7,812 bases of DNA from JBOGFI01 sp050743365 (GTDB lineage: Bacteria > Actinomycetota > Acidimicrobiia > IMCC26256 > JACDBD01), in the NCBI GenBank assembly GCA_050743365.1, contig JBOGFI010000192.1:1-7812 (forward strand), given 5' to 3'. A program made the translations under genes and the position numbers. Shown here in pieces: positions 1 through 6,025 of the stretch (position 1 is its first letter; each line of letters opens with the position of its first letter). The notes below the pieces were generated by a model. It had not been told where the DNA came from. It was given only the letters and a program-made list of their open reading frames with translations, and made no database searches.

Positions 1-2
1 GC

Positions 3-34
3 GGTTCGGCCCCGCCCGAAGGCGGGGCCGAACC
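3..34 (-). terminator. Strong hairpin, likely terminator of the transporter operon
   Basis: A perfect 14-bp inverted repeat (3-16 against 21-34) encloses a 4-base loop. Read on the minus strand the loop is TTCG closed by a C-G pair, the extra-stable cUUCGg tetraloop; on the plus strand it reads CGAA. It begins about 21 bases after the stop codon of the substrate-binding protein gene. The position and loop orientation fit an end-of-operon terminator for the minus strand. No T-tract can be seen because the window ends two bases after the stem; U-poor terminators are common in high-GC actinomycetes. It could also serve a convergent gene outside the window. Confidence 0.75.
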
Positions 35-55
35 TCAGCTGAGTCGGGGGTCTCG

Positions 56-958
56 TCAGACCAGGTTCTTGTCCTCGAGGAAGTCCTTCGCGACGTCTTC
101 GGGATCCTCCTTGTCGGAGACCACCCGCCGGTTGAGCTCCGTGAGCTCCTCGGTCGTGAGCGCGGCCGAGACCTCGTTGACGATCTTCGTGATCTCGGGC
201 GTGTCCGCCTCCGGGCTACCCACCGGGATGACATTCTGGACCGGGTTGAGGCCCTGGTCGTCCTCGAGGATCACCCAGTCGTTCTCGGCGATGGCGGCGT
301 CGGTCGAGAATACCCGAGCGATGTCGATGTCGTCATTGTTGAGCGCCTCGAAGATCGGAGGTCCGGGCTCGAGCGGTACGAACTCGCCGAACTCGATGCC
401 GTAGGTATCGCGCAGGCCAGGGATGCACGCGGCGAACTCGGCGCAGTCGGCCGGCGCACCGAGCGTCAGCTGACCCGCCACCGGGACGAGATCGGAGTAG
501 GTCGCCAGTCCGAGCTCGTCCGCGGTCTCCTGCGTCACCGCCAGTGCGTCGACGTCCTGCGCCTCCGACGGCTCGAACGCCACCAGGTCCTGGTCGGCGA
601 GCGCGGCCGCAAGCAGGTCGACGCTCTCCCCGGTGTCGCCGGTGGCAGTGTCAGGGCCCTCGAGCTCGTTGAGCAATGCACCAACGTACTCAGGCGTGAG
701 GTCGACGCTGCCGTCCTCGAGCCCGTCGAGCAGCGCGGGACGAGCACCGAAGTCCTCCTCGACGGTCACGTCGACGTCCTCCGCCTCGAGCGCCTGCCCG
801 TAGATCTGGGCGAGGATGTTGCTCTCGGGGAAGTTGGCGGCCGCGACGGTGACCCCGCCACCTCCACCGTCGTCGTCGCACGCGACGACCACGAGCGCAA
901 GGGCGAGCAGCAATGCCCCCAACCCCGTCGCCCTGAACCGCTTCTCGATTCCGCGCAT
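56..958 (-). CDS. Substrate-binding lipoprotein of a betaine/choline-type (QAT family) ABC transporter
   Basis: This 300-residue protein is the extracytoplasmic ligand-binding subunit of an OpuCC/OsmF/YehZ-like ABC importer. It has an N-terminal signal (arginine-rich start, hydrophobic stretch about 13-26) ending in a lipobox VVAC with Cys27 as the lipid-attachment residue, then an Asp/Gly linker (28-35). Family hallmarks follow: NFPES (42-46, usual form NFTEQ), DLTPEYVG (86-93), a segment with two cysteines ending in PGL (172-182), and FSTD (217-220). The frame stays open upstream to 1231, but that part is arginine-rich shadow of the permease gene. ATG at 958 is chosen because GGAAAGGAAG lies just ahead of it and the signal peptide begins there. 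It is the last gene of the minus operon, 41 bases after the second permease. The ligand cannot be read from sequence; glycine betaine, choline or ergothioneine are all possible. Confidence 0.93.
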   Translation of the reverse strand: MRGIEKRFRATGLGALLLALALVVVACDDDGGGGGVTVAAANFPESNILAQIYGQALEAEDVDVTVEEDFGARPALLDGLEDGSVDLTPEYVGALLNELEGPDTATGDTGESVDLLAAALADQDLVAFEPSEAQDVDALAVTQETADELGLATYSDLVPVAGQLTLGAPADCAEFAACIPGLRDTYGIEFGEFVPLEPGPPIFEALNNDDIDIARVFSTDAAIAENDWVILEDDQGLNPVQNVIPVGSPEADTPEITKIVNEVSAALTTEELTELNRRVVSDKEDPEDVAKDFLEDKNLV

Positions 959-963
959 GGTGC

Positions 964-974
964 GCTTCCTTTCC
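964..974 (-). promoter_or_regulatory. Ribosome binding site that sets the lipoprotein start
   Basis: On the minus strand, AAGGAAAGGAAG ends about 6 bases ahead of the ATG at 958. An in-frame ATG at 982 lies upstream, but the purine-rich site would then be its own coding sequence, so 958 is the better start. Confidence 0.6.
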
Positions 975-999
975 TTCGACATCTCTGGAGGCGAGCCGC

Positions 1000-1737
1000 T
1001 CAGGCGGCCACCACGATCTCGCCTTCGGGCTCGTCGCTCTCGATGGCGGCGTTGACGCCCCAGCGGGGCTCGGCCGTACGCAGCCCACGCGGCACGAGCA
1101 GCCGCTGCGCGCCGGCCAGTCCGAGGTCGACGAGCAGCGCGATGGCGACGACCACCAGCGCGCCCCCGAACAACTGGACGTTGTCGTTCAGTCGCAGTCC
1201 CACGATGATGTAGTAGCCGAGCCCGCCCCATCCGACGAGCGTGGCCAGCGTGGCAGTGGCGATGACCTGGACGGCCGACGTGCGGATTCCGGCCATGATG
1301 AGCGGCAACGCCATCGGGAGCTCGATGCGGGCGAGCACCTCGGTGCCGCGCATGCCCATCCCCGCCGCCGACTCGCGGATCTCGGGGTCGACCTCCCGCA
1401 GCCCCACGTAGGTGTTGGTGAAGATCGGCGGGATCGCCAGCGCGACGAGCGCGACCACCGTCGGGACGACGCCGATGCGGTTGGTGATCTGGAGGGCGAG
1501 CACGAGGATGGCGAAGGACGGCAGCGCCCGACCGATGTTGGCGACGTTGATCGCGAGCGCCCCGCCCCGGCGCAGGTGCCCGAGCGCCACCGCCGGCGGC
1601 AGGGCGAGCGCGAGCGCGATGAGGATGCTCAGCCCCGAGATCTGCAGATGCTCGAACGCACGGTGGTCGATCCCGCCGCCGACCCCACCGGACCAGTTGT
1701 CGCCGAGCCAGGTCGCCACGTCACCGAGGAAGCCCAC
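1000..1737 (-). CDS. ABC transporter permease, betaine/choline type (second permease)
   Basis: This 245-residue integral membrane protein is a channel subunit of the importer. Hydrophobic segments lie at about 33-53, 63-84, 89-111, 145-175 and 190-215. The cytoplasmic EAA loop that docks with the ATPase is at about 119-152 (EIRESAAGMGM then RIELPMALPLIMAGIR). The run IPPIFTNTYVGLREVDPEI (about 102-120) is typical of OpuCB/OpuCD-class permeases. The start is a GTG only 3 bases after the stop of the first permease, so translation is probably coupled. The C-terminal tail (about 220-245) is hydrophilic and acidic. It is a paralogue of the neighbouring permease, and together they would form a heterodimeric pore. 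The family is clear; the substrate is not. Confidence 0.92.
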   Translation of the reverse strand: MGFLGDVATWLGDNWSGGVGGGIDHRAFEHLQISGLSILIALALALPPAVALGHLRRGGALAINVANIGRALPSFAILVLALQITNRIGVVPTVVALVALAIPPIFTNTYVGLREVDPEIRESAAGMGMRGTEVLARIELPMALPLIMAGIRTSAVQVIATATLATLVGWGGLGYYIIVGLRLNDNVQLFGGALVVVAIALLVDLGLAGAQRLLVPRGLRTAEPRWGVNAAIESDEPEGEIVVAA

Positions 1738-1740
1738 CGC

Positions 1741-2406
1741 TCAGCGCCCCTGCCGCTGCCATGGCGCGGCCACGCGCTGGATGCCCAGGAGGCCGAGGTC
1801 GAGCGTGACCGCGAGTGCCACCGAGAGGGTCGCGCCCACGACGAGCGGGGTCGAGAAATCGCGGCGGAGGCCGTCCGCGATCAGTGCGCCGAGGCCGCCC
1901 TGCCCGATGAGCGCGGCCACGGTGACCAATCCGACGTTCGTCACGGTCGCGATCCGAATGCCGGCGACGATCGACGGCAAAGCCATCGGCAGCTCGATGC
2001 GCACGAGCATGCGCAGCGGGGAGTAGCCCATCCCCTGCGCCGCCTCTTTGATTTCGGCGGGAACGCCGTCGAGGCCGGTGACGATGTTCCGCACGAGGAC
2101 GAGGATCGTGTAGCTGGTCAGCACGATGAGGGCGGCCTCGCGCCGGCTGGTCCACGGCAGCAGCAGCACGAAGGCCGCGAGCGAGGGGATGGTGTAGAGC
2201 ACCGAGCCGACGACCAGCAGCGGCACGTAGAGCACCCGCCGGCGGCTCGCCGCGATCGCAAGCGGTGCCGCGATCAGCACGCCGAGCGCGACCGAGAGGA
2301 CGGTGAGGGTGACGTGCTCCCGAAGCCGGAAGAGGATCTCGTCGTCGTGACGGGCGACCCAGTCCCACCAGATCCAGGAGTCCGGCCCGTTGGCAGCCAG
2401 CTTCAC
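1741..2406 (-). CDS. ABC transporter permease, betaine/choline type (first permease)
   Basis: This 221-residue membrane protein is the partner of the following permease. Hydrophobic segments lie at about 32-53, 58-84, 91-109, 140-165 and 182-205. The EAA loop is at 118-151 (EIKEAAQGMGY then RIELPMALPSIVAGIR), closely matching the second permease. REHVTLTVLSVALG near residue 29 and YTIPSLAAF near 71 are the usual OpuCB-like opening. The frame extends upstream to an ATG at 2475 inside the glycosyltransferase gene. I prefer GTG at 2406, which lies 11 bases after the glycosyltransferase stop and leaves a normal-length N-terminus; its ribosome binding site is weak, so the start is less certain than the identity. 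Tight spacing on both sides places it in the same operon as the glycosyltransferase and second permease. Confidence 0.9.
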   Translation of the reverse strand: MKLAANGPDSWIWWDWVARHDDEILFRLREHVTLTVLSVALGVLIAAPLAIAASRRRVLYVPLLVVGSVLYTIPSLAAFVLLLPWTSRREAALIVLTSYTILVLVRNIVTGLDGVPAEIKEAAQGMGYSPLRMLVRIELPMALPSIVAGIRIATVTNVGLVTVAALIGQGGLGALIADGLRRDFSTPLVVGATLSVALAVTLDLGLLGIQRVAAPWQRQGR

Positions 2407-2417
2407 GGCCGCGGAGC

Positions 2418-3581
2418 CTAACGACCCAACGCCTCGCGGTACACGGCCCGGGTCGCGACGGCACACTGCTCCCACGAGAACACTGCCGCGCGCCGGCTAC
2501 CAGCGACGCCGAGCCGAGCGCGCTCGGCGTCGTCGCCGAGCAGGGTGTCGAGCGCGGTCGCCCATGCGTCGGGGTCGTCGGGCGCGACCAGTCGGGCCGC
2601 GCCGCCGGCTACCTCGCGCAGCGCCGGGATGTCGGCGCAGACGACCGGCGTGCCCTGGGCCATCGCCTCCAGCATGGGGATCCCGAAGCCCTCGTGGCGG
2701 CTGGGGAACGCGAACAGGTCGGCCCCGCGATAGACACCGGCCAGGTGGTCGTCGCCCACGCGGCCGACCGTCCGTACCCGCCCGCCCAGCCGACGCGCGG
2801 GGGCGAGCACAGCGTCGCGGTCTTCGCGCCAGCCGGCCGGGCCCGCCAGCACGAGCATGTGCGGGAGGTCGCTCGTGGCGACGCAGCGGGCGAACGCCTC
2901 GACCAGCATCCCGACGTTCTTACGGGGTTCGAGGCTGCCCAGCCAGAGCACGTAGGGCCGGTCCCCGAGGTCGAAGGCAGACCGAGCCATTCGTACGTCG
3001 TCGTCGCTCGCCTCTCGGTGGTCGACGCCGTTCGGGACCACGCGCACGCGATCGCGGTCGATCTCGGTGTGCTCGTCTATCTCGTCCGCCGCCGCCTGCG
3101 AGATCGTGATCACGAGGTCGGCGCGCCTGGCCGCGGCATGGATCCCGCGGGCGTGGAACCAGCGGCCCCGGGCGGGGTAGGTCTCGGGGAAGAGGAGCGG
3201 GGCGGCGTCGTGCACCGTCACGACGAGGCGGTAGGAACCCTTCGGAGGTACGGCCACCGAAGGGGCGTGCACGACGTCCAGACCCCCTCCACGACGTCGG
3301 ACCCGCCTGAGGCCGGGCGTGCCGACGACGTGCCAGGCGTCGTAGAGCACCGGTCGAGGCAGGGGGAGCACGACGGGCTCGAGCCCGTCGAGGCCGAAGT
3401 CGCGCAGCGCGCGCCTGACCCGACCCGAGCGGTGCCACGCAACGAAGGGGACGAGCTCCACCGCGTCCTCCGGGTCACGAGCCTCGAGGACCGGCAGTAG
3501 CCTCGCCAGCTCTGCGGTATAGCGACCGACCCCGCCGGGAGGCGGGTGGAGCAACTGCTCGAGGTTGAGGGCGACACGCAT
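2418..3581 (-). CDS. GT4-family glycosyltransferase (leftward copy)
   Basis: This 387-residue GT-B fold retaining glycosyltransferase of the GT4 / glycosyl transferase group 1 family has the opening MRVALNLEQLL...GGVGRYT (1-22), common in this family. The N-terminal acceptor domain runs to about 180 and includes VVHAPS (103-108) and TVHDAAPLLFPE (122-133). PNGVD (183-187) leads into the nucleotide-sugar domain, with GSLEPRKN (215-222) and the E-x7-E motif EGFGIPMLE (297-305). The length is normal for the family. Donor and acceptor sugars cannot be told from sequence. It is the first gene of the minus operon, ahead of the transporter genes. Its ATG overlaps by two bases the ATG of the divergent glycosyltransferase; a GGAGAG stretch about 10 bases upstream, inside the other gene, may be its ribosome binding site. 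MshA (mycothiol) is unlikely because its characteristic N-terminal region is not seen. Confidence 0.92.
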   Translation of the reverse strand: MRVALNLEQLLHPPPGGVGRYTAELARLLPVLEARDPEDAVELVPFVAWHRSGRVRRALRDFGLDGLEPVVLPLPRPVLYDAWHVVGTPGLRRVRRRGGGLDVVHAPSVAVPPKGSYRLVVTVHDAAPLLFPETYPARGRWFHARGIHAAARRADLVITISQAAADEIDEHTEIDRDRVRVVPNGVDHREASDDDVRMARSAFDLGDRPYVLWLGSLEPRKNVGMLVEAFARCVATSDLPHMLVLAGPAGWREDRDAVLAPARRLGGRVRTVGRVGDDHLAGVYRGADLFAFPSRHEGFGIPMLEAMAQGTPVVCADIPALREVAGGAARLVAPDDPDAWATALDTLLGDDAERARLGVAGSRRAAVFSWEQCAVATRAVYREALGR

Positions 3582-3582
3582 G
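3579..3582. other. Shared CATG: overlapping start codons of two divergent glycosyltransferases
   Basis: The palindrome CATG holds the plus-strand ATG (3580-3582) and the minus-strand ATG (3581-3579), so the two start codons share two base pairs. Both starts are backed by family-typical N-termini (MIRLLSVQPVAERGG and MRVALNLEQLL). Each gene's candidate ribosome binding site lies in the other gene's first codons: GAGG at 3567-3570 for plus, GGAGAG around 3592-3597 for minus. Promoters must therefore lie within the opposite coding sequence. Confidence 0.8.
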
Positions 3583-4722
3583 ATCCGGCTGCTCTCCGTC
3601 CAACCGGTCGCCGAGCGCGGCGGGTCGGATCAGGCGCTCCTGCGGATGGTGCGCAGCCTGCCATCCGACGAGTTCGACTGCCACATCGTTGTGCCGGGGC
3701 CGTCGCCGATGCATGCGGAGCTCACCGGCGCGGGCGCGACGCTCCACGTCGTGCCCATGCGCCGCCTGTCCACCAGCCACGGCGCGCTCGACTGGCTCGC
3801 CTACGGTGCGGGCTGGCCGGTGGCGGTCGGGCGCTTGACCCGGCTCACCCGGCGGCTCGACATCGACGTCGTGCACACGAACTCGCTGCACTCACTCTAC
3901 GGGTGGGCCGCGGCCCGGCTCACCGGCCGACCCCATGTATGGCACGCGCGCGAGATCGTGGTGCAGTCCCGCGCCGCGCTACGGCTCGAGCGCTTCCTCG
4001 CTCGCAGGTTCGCCGCCCGGGTCATCGCCATGTCGGAGGCGGTCGCCGCCCAGCTCGACCACGCCAACGTGGAGGTGATCTACGAGTCGGTGGACGCGGA
4101 CGAGTTCCGCCCCGAGCTCGCGGGCCGGTTCCGCGGCACGGTTGGGATCGCCGACGACGTGCCGCTCGTGGGCTCGGCCGGCCGCATCGACTCTTGGAAG
4201 GGCATCGACGTGCTCCTCGCCGCCTTCCCGCTCGTTCGCGCCGACAGGCCCGATGCCGTGATGGTGATCGCGGGCCTGCCCGTCGTCGGGAAGGAGCGTC
4301 TCTTCGCCGAGCTGGAGGCTCGCGCCGGCGCGATCCCCGCCGTCGAATGGCTCGGTCCTCGCGCCGACATGCCCGAGCTACTCGCCGACCTCGACGTCTT
4401 CGTGCTGCCGTCGAGCGAGCCCGAGCCCTACGGGCTGGTTGCGGTGGAGGCGCTCGCGAGCGGCGCGCCGGTCGTGGTGACCGAGGCCGGCGGCGCCCCC
4501 GAGGTTGTCGCCCGCGCGGCCGCCGGGAGCGGCCGGTCGGTGGCACGACGCGATCCCGCCGCCTTGGCCCGGGCGATCCTCGAGCTGCTACCTGAGCCGG
4601 GCGGGACGGGCGCAGCCATCCGCCGGCGCCGCCCGGCCCGTCAGCCGGCGGGCGACGAGCGCTTTGCGGCCCTGTTCCGCGAAGTTGCACCCGGTCGCGG
4701 CCGCCATCGAGCCGTGGGTTAG
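3580..4722 (+). CDS. GT4-family glycosyltransferase (rightward copy)
   Basis: This 380-residue GT-B glycosyltransferase of the GT4 family is distinct from the leftward copy. Visible features are the N-terminal SVQPVAERGGSDQAL (6-20, the glycine-rich donor/acceptor loop), VVHTNSLHS (97-105), HVWHARE (119-125), the domain junction around 167-178, GRIDSWKG (201-208, nucleotide-sugar domain), and the E-x7-E motif EPYGLVAVE (282-290). The last 40 residues are rich in Arg and Pro but end normally in a helix (ERFAALFREV). ATG at 3580 is chosen over an in-frame TTG at 3565 because of the N-terminal match and GAGG 9 bases upstream. It precedes the transporter ATPase by 48 bases on the same strand, so the two are probably co-transcribed. 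The substrate is unknown. Confidence 0.9.
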   Translation: MIRLLSVQPVAERGGSDQALLRMVRSLPSDEFDCHIVVPGPSPMHAELTGAGATLHVVPMRRLSTSHGALDWLAYGAGWPVAVGRLTRLTRRLDIDVVHTNSLHSLYGWAAARLTGRPHVWHAREIVVQSRAALRLERFLARRFAARVIAMSEAVAAQLDHANVEVIYESVDADEFRPELAGRFRGTVGIADDVPLVGSAGRIDSWKGIDVLLAAFPLVRADRPDAVMVIAGLPVVGKERLFAELEARAGAIPAVEWLGPRADMPELLADLDVFVLPSSEPEPYGLVAVEALASGAPVVVTEAGGAPEVVARAAAGSGRSVARRDPAALARAILELLPEPGGTGAAIRRRRPARQPAGDERFAALFREVAPGRGRHRAVG

Positions 4723-4770
4723 CCTCGCCCGAACCGAGGGGCCCGAGAAAAGGGGAGGCGCCGCCCGCCC

Positions 4771-5907
4771 ATGATCCGCCTCGAGTCCGTGGCCAAGCGC
4801 TATCCCAACGGCACCATCGCGGTCCGTGACCTGACCATCGAGGTCCCGGAAGGCGAGATCTGCGTGCTCGTCGGTCCGTCCGGCTGCGGCAAGACGACCA
4901 CCCTCAAGATGGTCAACCGGCTCATCGAGCCGTCGTCGGGCCGCATCTTCCTCGACGGCGAGGACGTGACGGACGCCGACCCCGTGGCATTGCGACGCCG
5001 GATGGGATACGTGATCCAGCAGATCGGCCTGTTCCCCCACCAGACGATCGGTACGAACATCGGCACCGTCCCCCGGCTGCTCGGCTGGAGTCGCGCACGG
5101 GTGTCGGCCCGCGTCGACGAGCTGCTGGAGCTGGTCGGCCTCGAGCCCCCCACCTACCGCGAGCGCTATCCGGCCCAGCTCTCGGGCGGGCAGCGTCAGC
5201 GGGTGGGCGTGGCCCGGGCGCTCGCTGCCGATCCGCCGGTGTTGCTCATGGACGAGCCGTTCGGCGCCATCGACCCGTTGACGCGCGTGCGGCTCCAGGA
5301 CGAGTTCCTGCGCCTCCAGGACGAGGTGCGCAAGACCGTCGTCTTCGTGACCCACGACATCGACGAGGCGGTCAAGATGGGCGACCGCATCGCCATCCTC
5401 GACATCGGTGGGGTGCTCGCCCAGTACGACACGCCGGCGGAGGTCCTCGGGAGCCCCGCGACGCCCATGGTCGCCGACTTCGTGGGTACCGACCGCGCGT
5501 TGAAGCGGCTGAAGGTCACGCCGATCGACCTCGCCTCCCTCGAGCACCCGCCCACCGTGCAACCCGGGACGTCGCTGGCCGATGCCCGGGCCGTCATGCA
5601 CCGCAGTGGCGCCAGCTGGGTCGCCGTCGTCAACGGCGACACCAAGCTGCGGGGCCACGTGCGAGCCGCCAACGCCGACGGCATCGGCACGGTGGCCGAC
5701 CGGGTGGAGCGGGTCGAGGCATGGGTCGCCACCGACGACTACCTCGAGAACGCCCTCGCCTCGATGCTGCTCACCGATTACGGCTGGGTCGCCGTCGTCG
5801 ACGGCGACGACTTCGTAGGCGTTCTCACCCCCGACGCCATCTACCGGGCCCTGCGCACGTCGCTCGACGAGGGCGCGAGCCCCGCGACCGTCTCGGCACA
5901 CTCGTAA
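4771..5907 (+). CDS. ATP-binding subunit with CBS domains of a betaine/choline-type ABC transporter
   Basis: This 378-residue ATPase (OpuCA/OsmV/ProV-like) energises the importer. Walker A is GPSGCGKT (35-42), the Q-loop lies around QQIGLFPH (83-90), the signature is LSGGQ (137-141), Walker B is VLLMDEP (157-163) and the switch histidine is His195. The C-terminal part (about 250-370) holds two CBS-like repeats, each containing WVAVV-x-GD (about 284-290 and 340-346); such domains act as regulatory sensors (ionic strength or nucleotides) in relatives. The start is ATG at 4771 with AGGGGAGG at 4751-4758, a rather long 12-base spacer. No ATPase is encoded in the minus-strand operon that carries the lipoprotein and both permeases, so this is the natural missing subunit, although it lies on the other strand. 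It sits just upstream of the ergothioneine genes, which may hint at the substrate. Confidence 0.95.
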   Translation: MIRLESVAKRYPNGTIAVRDLTIEVPEGEICVLVGPSGCGKTTTLKMVNRLIEPSSGRIFLDGEDVTDADPVALRRRMGYVIQQIGLFPHQTIGTNIGTVPRLLGWSRARVSARVDELLELVGLEPPTYRERYPAQLSGGQRQRVGVARALAADPPVLLMDEPFGAIDPLTRVRLQDEFLRLQDEVRKTVVFVTHDIDEAVKMGDRIAILDIGGVLAQYDTPAEVLGSPATPMVADFVGTDRALKRLKVTPIDLASLEHPPTVQPGTSLADARAVMHRSGASWVAVVNGDTKLRGHVRAANADGIGTVADRVERVEAWVATDDYLENALASMLLTDYGWVAVVDGDDFVGVLTPDAIYRALRTSLDEGASPATVSAHS

Positions 5908-5917
5908 CGAAACCCGG

Positions 5918-5932
5918 TAAGGAGAACAGGAG
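5918..5932 (+). promoter_or_regulatory. Double Shine-Dalgarno ahead of the small ORF
   Basis: TAAGGAG (5918-5924) and AGGAG (5928-5932) lie 12 and 4 bases before ATG 5937. This is the strongest ribosome binding signal in the rightward gene set, and it serves the 27-codon ORF rather than the egtA start itself, which has no clear site of its own. Confidence 0.6.
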
Positions 5933-5936
5933 CACG

Positions 5937-6020
5937 ATGGATACGACCGACCGGCACAAGGTGTGGCTGGCACCGGTGCGGAACCTCGACTGGGTGACCG
6001 CACACTTCGGGCACCGGTAG
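5937..6020 (+). CDS. 27-residue small ORF, possible leader peptide upstream of egtA
   Basis: ATG at 5937 begins a 27-residue peptide (starts MDTTDRHKVWLAP, ends TAHFGHR) that stops with TAG at 6018-6020, 5 bases before the GTG of egtA. It has a double Shine-Dalgarno and begins 29 bases after the ATPase stop. I do not recognise the peptide. It has no signal peptide, membrane segment or cysteine, but contains three histidines and two tryptophans, which is high for its length. Its stop next to a poorly equipped egtA start suggests translational coupling. Alternatives are that it is the true N-terminus of EgtA separated by a one-base sequencing or assembly error (it is in a different frame), or that it is a chance ORF. 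Confidence 0.5.
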   Translation: MDTTDRHKVWLAPVRNLDWVTAHFGHR

Positions 6021-6025
6021 CGGGC

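Noticed and set aside
959..1231. Extended N-terminus of the substrate-binding protein from 1231
   Set aside because: The extra 91 residues are an arginine-rich shadow of the second permease gene; a signal peptide with lipobox and a good ribosome binding site start at 958.
1576..2421. 281-codon open frame on the plus strand
   Set aside because: Antisense to both permeases; composition dominated by Arg, Asp, His and Glu, as expected from the complement of membrane-protein codons.
2694..4595. Overlapping plus-strand frames at 2694-3500 and 3546-4595
   Set aside because: The first is antisense to the leftward glycosyltransferase; the second is an arginine-rich shifted frame of the rightward one. 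Neither shows a domain.
2418..4722. Either glycosyltransferase as MshA of mycothiol synthesis
   Set aside because: Both are GT4, but the N-terminal glycine-rich region typical of MshA is not present and no other mycothiol gene is visible.
4720..4725. TAGCCT as a -10 promoter element before the ATPase gene
   Set aside because: It fits TAnnnT, but no -35-like hexamer is found at usual spacing, and it overlaps the stop codon of the upstream gene in a likely co-transcribed pair.
4723..4739. Hairpin CCTCG/CGAGG as a terminator between the glycosyltransferase and ATPase genes
   Set aside because: Only 5 bp with a 7-base loop and no T-tract; too weak to call in GC-rich DNA.
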